This document shows positions 1 to 9,089 of a stretch of DNA of 64,000 bases, in pieces. Every line of letters begins with the position of its first letter. The stretch's first letter is position 1. Source of the stretch: Antedon mediterranea (Eukaryota > Echinodermata > Crinoidea > Comatulida > Antedonidae); contig NC_092677.1 of NCBI RefSeq assembly GCF_964355755.1, positions 24,522,101 through 24,586,100 on the forward strand. The letters are read 5' to 3'. A program made the position numbers and the translations under genes. The notes beneath the pieces were generated by a model. That model worked only from the letters and a program-made list of their open reading frames with translations. It searched no databases and was not told the DNA's origin.

Positions 1-267
1 CCTGGGAATTACTTCCGAAAGAGAAACTTGTCACAAAATGAGACCAATTGTTTAAGTCAAATTTAAACAAACTTAATTTGTGTTTTGTATGTAACATTAT
101 GGTTGAGGGATGGGGAAGAGGATGGGTGCAAAGAGTAACAATTTTTAAATATATTCTTTATCCATTTAGTAACGAAATATTAATTGTTTTCATGTTTTAC
201 AAATAATATACCACTAAACACAGTAAAACATTACGATGTAATTACTATTATAATGTTAAACAATTTG

Positions 268-356
268 TGAAAACCACCTCTATTCGGGGCAAATCATAAA
301 TTCGATTTAATCGTTAATAAATATTAAATTTTCTAACTCAACTTAATTAGTAGGCC
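268..356 (+). repeat. Diverged direct repeat, copy 1
   Basis: The segment from 'gtgaaaaccacctctattc' through 'aacttaattagtag' matches 940-1032 ('cagaaaacacccctatttgg' through 'caatttaattagtaaa') with substitutions and small gaps. Both carry the shared core 'ggggcaaatc'. The family is unknown. Confidence 0.6.
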
Positions 357-939
357 TGATAGTTTTCAATTGTTTCTAGAGCCAATTCATACTTAAGTTG
401 GTTCCTACCCTACCCACCAGAGTTGTTGTTGATCCTTCGTACCACCGTAGGCCTATCCTCTACTGGCTTTACAACGCTATTCATGCCAGTTCCCGGGGTG
501 GTTTAACTGCAATAATAAAGATTTGTACATAATATACGGCGACTGAAAACGCTAGCTCATTATACGTTAAAAAAAATCTATATCCAACCTCTGCAGCACA
601 GATTGAAAAAAAATGGATCGAATTTCTGTTATGAGTATACAGTACTTGCCTTTACGACGCCTGAGGGAATAGACACTTGTGGAACAGAGATTAGAATGTT
701 CCATTCATCGCAAATCAATACATTTGTATAAACATATATTAAATGTATCAAAATAGCATTTTTTAAGGAAAATCGGCCTGTCTTCAACATTATGACGCTG
801 TACTCCAGCTGTTCAACCGGTTTTCAGCTATTAAAAACAATTATCGTAGGAGGAGATAGGAAAATGCGAAGTGTCCTCGTATTATTGTATGCGGGTATTT
901 TTCAAATTGACATCTAATAGACAGTGTATACCACGATCA

Positions 940-1032
940 GAAAACACCCCTATTTGGGGCAAATCGTTGAACCTAAATTCGTTTTAATCGTCAATAACTA
1001 ATTACCGAACTCAATTTAATTAGTAAACAGGG
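940..1032 (+). repeat. Diverged direct repeat, copy 2
   Basis: Second copy of the repeat at 268-356, in the same orientation and about 670 bp downstream. The divergence indicates an old duplication or two copies of a dispersed element. Confidence 0.6.
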
Positions 1033-1353
1033 TTACATCAGGTGGTTAAAATCAGTACCAAAAGTATGAACCAACTTTATATACCATCGAGTAAACATTC
1101 TAGAAATAACGCGCGATTTACCGAATTTTGCCCTTACGTAAATGTATATATAGATTAATTTATGTTTCTGTTCTATTGTATTGTATTGTGTGAAACAATA
1201 AACTTGAAACTTTAAACTTGAATAATCGACGACCAATAACAGGCAAATCGGGCCCAAAAACAATTTTGACAGATGCCGAAGAGGATGTGAGTATTTTAAG
1301 TTAATATTGTAAAGTCACGACCAAACCAAAGACCCATAAAAACAATGATAATC

Positions 1354-1463
1354 AGGGTCGGATTTAGAAGAGGATTGGAATGGCCCCTTCCGCCCTTTTG
1401 TATAATACAAAAAACACGGGGGCCCGTGCCTTAAAATACTTGGTGTATCCTGGATCCGCCCCT
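1354..1463. mobile_element. Candidate small MITE
   Basis: The left end 'agggtcggatttag' and the reverse complement of the right end 'ctggatccgcccct' match at about 11 of 14 positions, bracketing about 110 bp with no coding capacity. A short non-coding element with imperfect terminal inverted repeats is the simplest reading. No clear target duplication was found. Confidence 0.4.
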
Positions 1464-1494
1464 AATAATTGTTACTACTTTGGTTGTATTTCAG

Positions 1495-1680
1495 TTATTA
1501 TCAGACTGGTTAATTAATATGTCAAGAATCGGGTATCCGTTGACGAGTGGCAGCTTCAGGATGAAGTAAAGCGTATAACAGACGAAGATGGAAGAGAAAA
1601 TGTCTTTGTAGATAATCGGCCAGGAAAAAAGTGGATATCACTTTTTTTTTAAACGCCACCCAGGACTTACTGAGCTCTCC
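1495..1680 (+). pseudogene. Relic of a pogo/Tigger/jerky-type DNA-binding (HTH) transposase segment
   Basis: After an acceptor-like 'tgtatttcag', one frame reads LLSDWLINMSRIGYPLT. A shift near 1548 then gives DEVKRITDEDGRENVF followed by NRPGKKWISLFF and RHPGLTEL. The pattern WI..M..IGYP...DG R..F...RPGKKW...F.KRHP is characteristic of the CENP-B/pogo-type helix-turn-helix region of pogo-superfamily transposases and domesticated jerky-like proteins. The frameshift, the in-frame TAA just before RHP and the absence of a catalytic domain downstream show that this is a dead fragment. Family assignment is by eye. Confidence 0.5.
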
Positions 1681-2361
1681 TAATTGTATCTATAATATTA
1701 GGCCTATATGATTATTTGTTTAATCTCAAGTTGTTTTAGGCCCATATAACACTATGTTTCATTGTTTTTATGATTATTTTACGAAGGAAAACGGACACAC
1801 GCCAATTGAACAGGAACCAGGCCCAAAATATTAAAGGCATCACACACGTTTAGAGAAAAATATAATAATATGGGGATACACAGCTATTTGGAGGCATACC
1901 CGTGACACCATACACCTTAGAATAACTGTTAGAAGCCTATTAGGAGGATACGATAATAATGTTTCGGGCTAGAAAGGTATGTACCCAATGAAATCAACGG
2001 GTATTTCACTATATACAGAATATTCAGATTGCACCACCTGAAACTGTATAATTGGTATACATTTTACTATAATAAACCTACTATATTGTAGTTCTTGTAT
2101 TAAAAGGTTAGGCCTATCTTCACTTGTTTATTATAATGATAATATTAATAATATTTCTAATTCGGCAGATAAGACGGTGTAACTGATGGACCACAGAAAA
2201 CTTCACACTGTCTTCAATCAATATTTCATTATAACCGTAACTATGTGCCAAACAAAGGTAAAACTCATAGTGCAAAATAGTAATGGCCATTGCAAAAATC
2301 CAAGTCTACAAATATTAATATTTGCAAGTTAAAAATGTGTTTAGCCTATATGTGTATATTT
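1681..2361. other. Gene-free AT-rich stretch
   Basis: No supported gene, RNA or element was recognised. Short open frames lack domain signatures and splice context. Confidence 0.5.
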
Positions 2362-2610
2362 TGCATTTTCTTGAGAACTAAATGTCCAAAAAACTACATT
2401 ATTGTACAAGAAGCACAAGTTATAATTTGTAATTTTAAAACATTATTACATTTATGTACAGGTTTTTTGATACAAGTAGTTTTAAAAACACTATTTCTCA
2501 AATTCACCCATTTGTTTCCGACATTGCATTTCCATTTTTTAAGCTATTGTTAGTTGAAACTAGGCTGGTTACAAAACCATTACACACAATTTGCGTACAC
2601 ATGGTTATAG
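2362..2610 (+). repeat. Dispersed repeat R1, copy 1
   Basis: From 'tgcattttcttgagaacta' to 'gtacacatggttata' this aligns along its length with 49322-49590, sharing segments such as 'aatgtccaaaaaact', 'gttataatttgtaatttt' and 'tgtacaggttttttgat' or close variants. An open frame crosses it but is not conserved between the copies, so it is a non-coding dispersed repeat. Confidence 0.7.
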
Positions 2611-2611
2611 C

Positions 2612-2636
2612 AGGGAAGAGTTAAAAACTCTTCCCT
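2612..2636. repeat. Short perfect hairpin
   Basis: The 11-bp arms 'agggaagagtt' and 'aactcttccct' are separated by three A residues. It lies at the end of repeat R1. No function can be assigned. Confidence 0.6.
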
Positions 2637-2887
2637 GGTTATAGTGACATTAACCTAATCACAGTATTTTTCCTATGAAATGTAAACTTTAAAAAAAAAT
2701 TCTCCATCTGGCCATTTTAATAGTATATTGGTATAGGCATCTATAACATATATTTATTTATAGATTATATTGTTTTGCCTATAATTTAGTATATTTACAT
2801 GTATAACATGTAAACATGTAAATGAGATAACATAATAAAACTACGGAAGCCCGTTCGGGCCACAAGTTAACTATATTTTAAAAGCTG

Positions 2888-2997
2888 TTATCTGGCGGCC
2901 GCCACTTAATTATCTGGCGGCCACCACTTAATTATCTGGCGGCCACCACTTAATTATCTGGCGGCCGCCACTTGATTATCTGGCGGCCGCCACTTAA
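2888..2997. repeat. GC-rich 22-bp tandem array, five units
   Basis: Five head-to-tail units start at 2888, 2910, 2932, 2954 and 2976, each 22 bp, with the pattern 'ttatctggcggccgccact' plus 'taa'. Three units contain the palindrome GGCGGCCGCC; two have GGCGGCCACC. One unit ends in 'ttga' instead of 'ttaa'. The array is strikingly GC-rich against AT-rich surroundings. Confidence 0.9.
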
Positions 2998-3003
2998 TTA
3001 TTA

Positions 3004-3030
3004 GTACATGTCCCGTCACGTGACATGTAC
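3004..3030. repeat. Palindrome around CACGTG
   Basis: Outer arms 'gtacatgtc' and 'gacatgtac' flank an inner 'gtcacgtgac' palindrome. It directly follows the 22-bp array. It might be a protein-binding site or the terminus of a repeat unit. Confidence 0.6.
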
Positions 3031-3056
3031 GTGCATTGGATCCGAGGCGATGTTGC

Positions 3057-3104
3057 ATATGGAACGCCATCGCTGCCTCCGGCAGCAAACTTTAATTCTA
3101 TTCG
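3057..3104 (+). repeat. Short repeat R2, copy 1
   Basis: 'atggaacgccat' through 'cggcagcaaac' and 'tttaattctattcg' recurs at 41555-41601 with two small differences. Here it leads into the TTCGGCTCTTT array; in the other copy it leads into a large foldback. Confidence 0.7.
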
Positions 3105-3415
3105 GCTCTTTTACCATTACGTTCGGCTCTTTTAGCATTCGGCGCATCTCTATTCGGCCCATTTACCATTACGTTCGGCTCTTTCAGCATTCGGCGCATT
3201 TCTATTTGGCCCATTTACCATTACGTTCGGCTCTTTCAGCATTCGGCTCTTTCAGCATTCGTCTCTTTTTTATTCGGCCCATTTACCATTACGTTCGGCT
3301 CTTTTAGCATTCGGCTCTTTTTTATTCGGCCCATTTACCATTACGTTTTGCTCTTTATACGGGCCTTTTTTATTCGGCTCTTTCTGCATTACGTTGGGCT
3401 CTTTTTAAATTGGCA
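3100..3415. repeat. Degenerate tandem array based on TTCGGCTCTTT
   Basis: Blocks of 'ttcggctcttt', 'agcattcggcgcat' and 'ttcggcccatttaccatta' repeat with a higher-order period of about 52 bp that degenerates to the right. The open frame through it (3008-3307) is a by-product of the repeat and contains no recognisable domain. The array sits immediately upstream of the truncated NACHT of copy A. Confidence 0.8.
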
Positions 3416-3462
3416 TTTTTTTATATGGCGCAATTAAAATCTAACCTTTGACATGGGGTCAA

Positions 3463-6400
3463 ATGGAAGAAAATCAACGACTGGAAATGCAAGAGCAAGT
3501 TAGTCTGTCTATTTTTAGTAAAAATACTAGTCTTCCGAAAGATAAAACAATTATACAAACGTTTATAGAGAGACATGACAAAGAATTAGTTGTGCTGTTG
3601 GATGGATTAGATGAGTTAGAATATAATGTTGTGGGCCCAAAAGAGATATTAGAAGGCAACGAACTGAGGAAAGGCACAGTTATTATGACATCACGACCGG
3701 GTTTTTCTATAGACTTACTTAATCATTGCGATATTTATGTAAAAGTAGAAGGGTTCTCTAAATATAACATAAAGAAATTCATTCAAAAATATTTTATATT
3801 TATTGAAAAACCTGCGCTTGGCGATTCTTTGAGTGAAGAATTCAATCTTGATTCGATATATCCAAGTGCTTGGGGTGGTGATCATACAATAATATTTAAA
3901 CTATTGCACTCCCCTTTTTTGTTACTTAATATGTGTACTATATGGCAACATGAAGAGATAATCCCTAACAATTTTCAAAACTTTTTTATAGAACTTTTTC
4001 GCTGCATTTTAAATCAGTACAGCAACAGAAATAGTACTTCAAAAGCAATACCAAAATTTGACGACTTTCCGGAAGAATTTATCCTATCCATTCGAATATT
4101 AGGACATATTAGTTACAAAGAATTACAGAAAAATTTACTTCATTTTACTAAATTGGATTTAGGAAAACTAGTAGAAAATGAAACTTTAGTTGACTTATCA
4201 CTTAAATTAGGTTTTGTTTACAAGGATCCACCTGCTGTTCAAAACTCATTCTCGGAGACTTACCGATATCCACATAAGTTACTGGCAGAGGCATTAGCTG
4301 GGTTCTATTTGTCTTACAAATGCCAATTTGAGACATTCGATTTTGAGGAAAGTGAAGAAATAAGAACTAACTACTATCTACATATGACTAGAGTGTTTAC
4401 AATTAGTTTTCTAGGCCCCAACGCGGACAAACTTATGAAATACTGGTCGATGAACAATGCTTCTCATTATTACTCATTTGCAGAATATTTTACATATGTA
4501 AACCAAGACCACGAAAAAAAGGTATTAAAATCACTTGATGGGTACAGCACATCTGAAGAATTGAAATTAGTTCAACGTTTAAAACAGTCCTTTGAAACGT
4601 TTTATAGTATTACAAATTTACACTTCATACAGCTTTTGAAAAAAATGTTACATGACCAACAAGCAGTAATAAACGTTAACATCTTCATACATGAACATAT
4701 ACATGAACAATCAACTCAAAAATCATCTGAAGATGTTTGTAGGCTTGTAGCGCATGTCTCAATGCTATTACTTCACGATGATGTTACAAAAAATGCTTTA
4801 TATTTACTGTCTCTAATTAATAAAAGGGGTGATAGAGCTATTGAAATTCTTTCAGACGAATGGAGAAGATACCATTTTAGTGAACAAATACACTTCCTTT
4901 TTTTAAACAAAGATATGTTTTCTATTAATTTCAATGGCACATGTTTATGTAGATTTTTTCAAATTGTTCCCAACCTTCAATTTCTTGAAATGAGCCGTTT
5001 TTCTGATGGTATGGTTTTAAACGAAATGTTAACCGAATGTGAAAACATGTTTTCGAAATTAAGGAAACTTGATCTTATGGGCAATGATTTAACAGATATA
5101 AATGGAACATTATTAGGTCACATAATAAATATTTCTAACCATTTGAAACAGATTAATTTAAGCTATTGTAAATTAAATGGTACACATATAAATACTATGT
5201 TTGAAAAAATTAATTATCTAAAGAATATTACCATTACATTAGAAAACAATAACCTCTCAGATATTGATACAGATTCACTTGTAAAGCTGATAAACTTTAA
5301 AACAGGCATGCAGTTAGAATGGAACGATTATGATCTATCAGCCAAGCACTTACAAGCTCTTCTGATTTCACATCAGAAGTACAGATTTCTAAGAGTCGAT
5401 AGTATTGATTTGGATAATATAGACCTATCATTAATTAATGGAAGTATACTAGCTAACATTTTTGTTATATTTCCAAATATGAAACATCTTTATATGATTG
5501 ATTGTAATTTAGTAGGTAGCACTATTTCTGATATGCTAAATACACAAATATCTAGTAGTACGCACGTAAATAGTATGTTGAAGGAAACTGTTGCAAAGTA
5601 TCTAGAATCTAAAAAAATTGTCATTTATTTAGAAAATAATGACCTTTCAGATATTGATACAGATTCACTCGGAAAGCTGATAGACGTACACCTTGATAGT
5701 AGATATTATTGGTTTTATTTATATTGGAAATCTAATTATAATCTATCAGCCAACAACTTACAAGCTCTTCTTATTTCACCTCAGAAGTACAGATTTTTAA
5801 GATTCGAGCGTGTTTATTTGAATAATGTAGACTTATCATCAATTAATGGAAGTATACTAGCTAACATTTTTGTTATATTTCCAAATATAACACATATTTT
5901 TATGAATAACTGTAATTTAGTAGGCAGCACTATTTCTGATATGCTAAATACACAAATATCTAGTAGTACGCATGTAAATAGTATGTTGAAGGAAACTGTT
6001 GCAAAGTATCTAGAATATAAAGAAATTTCCATTGAATTAAGTGGAAATAACCTTTCAGATATTGATACAGATTCACTCGGAAAGCTGATAGACTTGTGGA
6101 ATAGTTTTGAGTTTCACTACAATTGGAAAGGTGATTACAATCTATCAGCTAACAACTCACATGCTCTTCTGAATTCACCCCAGAAGTACCGGTTTTTAGG
6201 ATACTTTATTGTTGATTTGAATAATGTAGACTTATCATCAATTAATGGAGGTATACTAGCTAACATTTTTGTTATATTTCCAAATATAACACATCTTTTA
6301 ATGAATAACTGTAATTTAGTAGGCAGCACTATTTCTGATATGCTAAATACACAAATATCTAGTAGTACGCATGTAAATAGTATGTTGAAGGAAACTGTTG

Positions 6401-7662
6401 CAAAGTATCTAGAATCTAAAGAAATTTTCATTGAATTAAGTGGAAATAACCTTTCAGATATTGATACAGATTCACTCGGAAAGCTGATAGACTTGTGGAA
6501 TAGTTTTCAGTTTCAATTATCTTGGAAAGGTGATTACAATCTATCAGCTAACAACTTACAGGCTCTTCTGAATTCACCCCAGAAGTACCGGTTTTTAGGA
6601 AACTTTATTGTTGATTTGAATAATGTAGACTTATCATCAATTAATGGTAGTATACTAGCTATCATTTTTGTTATATTTCCAAATATAACACATCTTTCTA
6701 TGAATGATTGTAATTTAGTAGGCAGCACTATTTCTGATATGCTAAATACACAAATATCTAGTAGTACGCACGTAAATGGTATGTTAAAGGAAAATGTTTT
6801 AAATCATCTAGAATCTAACAACATTACAATTGAATTAAGCAGAAATGATCTTTCAGATATTGATGCAGACTTACTCTGGAAGTTAATAGAAGACCTAATA
6901 TCATTGACAAATGAACATTATAGTCGTTATGATTTTAGTTTTAATATAATCTGGAAAGATTATAATTTATCAGCCAAACATTTACATGCTCTTCTAATTT
7001 CACCTATGAAATACAGATTTTCTAGATTAGATATTGTTAATTTCGATAATGTAGACTTATCATCAATTAATGAAAGTATACTAGCTAACATTTTTGTTAC
7101 TTTTCCATATTTGGTATATCTTGATATGAGAAATTGCCATTTAGTAGGTAGCACTATTGCTTATATGCTAAATAAATGTCGAGAAATGAATATTGAATTG
7201 AGAGAGAATTCAATATCACTAAAAAACAATAACCTTTCTAATATTGATGGCGAATCACTACTTAAATTATTGTGTGTTATAAGAAACGATGAATACAGAT
7301 GCTCAGAAACATTAGAATGGAGGAATTATGGTTTGACAGGTGACAATCTTAACGCTATATTACAACGACCTAATAATGTTATACTGAAGTGGAAATATGT
7401 CGACCTAACGGACATAGATCTAACTTCAATTAGTGGCTTTACACTAGCCAAAATATTTAAATTATTTCCAAACTTGACTTATATAAGACTGAAAATATTA
7501 GACGATATTCAGCGAGATATGTTGAAAGAATGTGGTAAACTCAGAGTTCCATTACGATATATCACAATTGATGTTTCACTTTCCTCTGAACAGTTCTGTC
7601 TTCAACGAGAGCTATTTGAAAAATGGATGCTTAATTTATACAAATTTGAAATTAGTATATAA
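3463..7662 (+). CDS. NLR copy A: NACHT-LRR exon, 5'-truncated (no Walker A)
   Basis: A single open frame of about 1,400 codons whose first ATG is 3463. The P-loop part of NACHT, about 140 codons present in copies B, C and E, is missing: homology begins abruptly near 3488 at EQVSLSIFSKNTSLP. Walker B (VVLLDGLDELEYN) and the sensor-like MTSRPGF follow at about residues 45-80, then SPFLLLNMCTIW and the helical NACHT-associated region. Leucine-rich repeats run from about residue 500 to the end. Four highly similar super-units, anchored by LVGSTISDMLNTQISS at 5509, 5917, 6316 and 6715, are about 400 bp each, followed by a degenerate fifth. NLR LRRs usually sense ligands and NACHT oligomerises on ATP; without Walker A this copy should not bind nucleotide normally. 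No upstream DED, TM or FN3 exons were found. It could be a pseudogene with an intact frame or a decoy. Confidence 0.85.
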   Translation: MEENQRLEMQEQVSLSIFSKNTSLPKDKTIIQTFIERHDKELVVLLDGLDELEYNVVGPKEILEGNELRKGTVIMTSRPGFSIDLLNHCDIYVKVEGFSKYNIKKFIQKYFIFIEKPALGDSLSEEFNLDSIYPSAWGGDHTIIFKLLHSPFLLLNMCTIWQHEEIIPNNFQNFFIELFRCILNQYSNRNSTSKAIPKFDDFPEEFILSIRILGHISYKELQKNLLHFTKLDLGKLVENETLVDLSLKLGFVYKDPPAVQNSFSETYRYPHKLLAEALAGFYLSYKCQFETFDFEESEEIRTNYYLHMTRVFTISFLGPNADKLMKYWSMNNASHYYSFAEYFTYVNQDHEKKVLKSLDGYSTSEELKLVQRLKQSFETFYSITNLHFIQLLKKMLHDQQAVINVNIFIHEHIHEQSTQKSSEDVCRLVAHVSMLLLHDDVTKNALYLLSLINKRGDRAIEILSDEWRRYHFSEQIHFLFLNKDMFSINFNGTCLCRFFQIVPNLQFLEMSRFSDGMVLNEMLTECENMFSKLRKLDLMGNDLTDINGTLLGHIINISNHLKQINLSYCKLNGTHINTMFEKINYLKNITITLENNNLSDIDTDSLVKLINFKTGMQLEWNDYDLSAKHLQALLISHQKYRFLRVDSIDLDNIDLSLINGSILANIFVIFPNMKHLYMIDCNLVGSTISDMLNTQISSSTHVNSMLKETVAKYLESKKIVIYLENNDLSDIDTDSLGKLIDVHLDSRYYWFYLYWKSNYNLSANNLQALLISPQKYRFLRFERVYLNNVDLSSINGSILANIFVIFPNITHIFMNNCNLVGSTISDMLNTQISSSTHVNSMLKETVAKYLEYKEISIELSGNNLSDIDTDSLGKLIDLWNSFEFHYNWKGDYNLSANNSHALLNSPQKYRFLGYFIVDLNNVDLSSINGGILANIFVIFPNITHLLMNNCNLVGSTISDMLNTQISSSTHVNSMLKETVAKYLESKEIFIELSGNNLSDIDTDSLGKLIDLWNSFQFQLSWKGDYNLSANNLQALLNSPQKYRFLGNFIVDLNNVDLSSINGSILAIIFVIFPNITHLSMNDCNLVGSTISDMLNTQISSSTHVNGMLKENVLNHLESNNITIELSRNDLSDIDADLLWKLIEDLISLTNEHYSRYDFSFNIIWKDYNLSAKHLHALLISPMKYRFSRLDIVNFDNVDLSSINESILANIFVTFPYLVYLDMRNCHLVGSTIAYMLNKCREMNIELRENSISLKNNNLSNIDGESLLKLLCVIRNDEYRCSETLEWRNYGLTGDNLNAILQRPNNVILKWKYVDLTDIDLTSISGFTLAKIFKLFPNLTYIRLKILDDIQRDMLKECGKLRVPLRYITIDVSLSSEQFCLQRELFEKWMLNLYKFEISI
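5400..7160 (+). repeat. LRR super-repeat array of copy A
   Basis: The anchor 'ttagtaggcagcactatttc' or a close variant occurs at 5509, 5917, 6316, 6715 and (degenerate) 7141, giving spacings of 408, 399, 399 and 426 bp. Each unit encodes about four LRR motifs (..CNLVGSTISDML.., ..LSDIDTDSLGKLI.., ..YNLSAKHLQALL.., ..VDLSSINGSILANIF..). Long stretches are almost identical at the DNA level, including third codon positions. Confidence 0.9.
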
Positions 7663-9060
7663 TTTACAGATACAAACATACCTCACTGTCCCCAAACCAT
7701 GTTCTTTAATATAAGTTATGTTGCATAGGCTATGGAGAAATAAAATCGAAGTTATATTTGTATTCTGTGGAAATATAGGTTATTGGCATTAAACGTTATC
7801 GTATGGATTTTTTAGGTAAAAAAATTGATAGCAAAATGCTTTGGTATTGTATAAATCCAGAACTTCGTGTTACACAAGTTTTCTGTTGGTTGAACCAAAC
7901 GTTTTTGTTTGAATATTTTTAATTAATACATTTATTATATGGATATTTCATTTCATTTATAATGTTAAATTTCAAACACTTTTTAAAAGTTAATAAATTG
8001 TTCAATTGTATACTTAATCTATCACATGTTTATTTGCGTTAATGTAAAATAATGTAGGCCTAACGTATTTTGATTAATATGGTATAATATATTATATATA
8101 TCCTGATTTTTTTTAAATTATTTTAATTAATTTATTATTTATTTATGTTAGGTGTACAAAATTTCATAATGTTTCGTTATATTATTATTAATTCTTAATG
8201 GGGCACTTTGTAAAAACGTTTTTGGTTGTTGTGGCTCGCCCTGTCCCTCTTTAATGTTTGCTTTTACAATATTACTTTGTTTTGGTATTTTAGTGTGATT
8301 ATTTTTGGTATAATATAATAATAATATTCAGATTTTTTTAATGATTTCTAATTGATTAGTTATTATTTTATATTATATGCTCAAACCTTACGTATTTCAT
8401 AACATTACATTATATTATTAATCTCTTTTTCTCCTTTATATGGCATCATTGTATTCAGCTTTTGCTTTTGCAATGTTTCTTTTGTTTTTTCATTCCATGA
8501 ATTAGAATAAATTAATAGCAATCAGTCAATCACTTAAGGTATACATTTTACCAATTCAGTTAAATGTAATGTAATTATCTAATTGTATGTAGGCCTATAT
8601 CATATTATCAATTTGCATTTAATAAAGTTTAATTGTAAATATTGTAAATATTTGAATGCTACACTTAATTAAACAATATTCGCTAAATGGATGTACCGCT
8701 AAATATACTGTATATAATAATATCGATTTAGTAAATGTGTATAATAAATAGAGAATTTGTAAACATTTGATATAGGCCTATTGGTAACAGATTTAGTGAT
8801 TGTTCAAATGTTGGAAAAGCGAATATACACTAGTAAAGTTAGCGAATGGAAATAAAGTATGGTTGAGAATGTCTCGATGTTTCGGTTGTGCTACAGACTG
8901 TCCTCTGCTTATTCTGCATTGAAACCACCATAAAAGGTTCATTTTTCACATACAAGAAGTAGATTTCATCTGCTTAAATTCATCTTTTATTTTAGTTATT
9001 GTACACGTTTGTTTACAATTTTGCAATACAGGTTACACAATTTGTAGCAAATAGAATTCG
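7663..9060 (+). repeat. 3' flank of copy A, duplicated at 38640-40000
   Basis: From 'tttacagatacaaacatacc' onward the flank follows the flank of copy C: 'ctcactgtccccaaac', 'gcataggctatggagaaat', 'cacatgtttatttg', and 'ggttgagaatgtctcgatgt'. The shared UTR and intergenic DNA shows that whole NLR units, not only exons, were duplicated. No gene is seen in it. Confidence 0.8.
7739..7744 (+). promoter_or_regulatory. Candidate polyadenylation signal AATAAA of copy A
   Basis: AATAAA lies 76 bp after the stop codon inside a block ('ctatggagaaataaaatcg') that is conserved in the flank of copy C. This supports a retained 3' end signal. Confidence 0.5.
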
Positions 9061-9089
9061 GATTACTAATAAATATATTAAATAAATGT

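Larger units (their letters stand above)
1..1353. other. Gene-free flank with old repeats
   Basis: No coding segment is supported here. The stretch holds a diverged direct repeat (about 268-356 and 940-1032) and, near 1190-1222, an AATAAACTTGAAACTTT-like run that resembles the short tandem tail of CR1-type LINEs. Everything else is AT-rich and unassigned. Confidence 0.5.

Noticed and set aside
2290-2553. 87-codon open frame
   Set aside because: It overlaps dispersed repeat R1; the other copy at 49322 has no matching frame.
2888-2997. CRISPR-like array
   Set aside because: Units are head-to-tail with no variable spacers, and the window is clearly animal DNA.
3008-3307. 99-codon open frame rich in SAFGSF/HYVRLF repeats
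   Set aside because: It is produced by the tandem array and has no domain, splice context or paralogue.
3448-3462. TTG start for copy A
   Set aside because: Non-ATG starts are unlikely in an animal gene; the first in-frame ATG is 3463, and the true gene start has been lost anyway.
6135-6431. Minus-strand frames inside the LRR arrays (also 5814, 6534, 6960, 15587, 36657, 59651, 60041, 60455, 61178)
   Set aside because: They are antisense shadows that recur because the LRR units repeat. No independent gene evidence.
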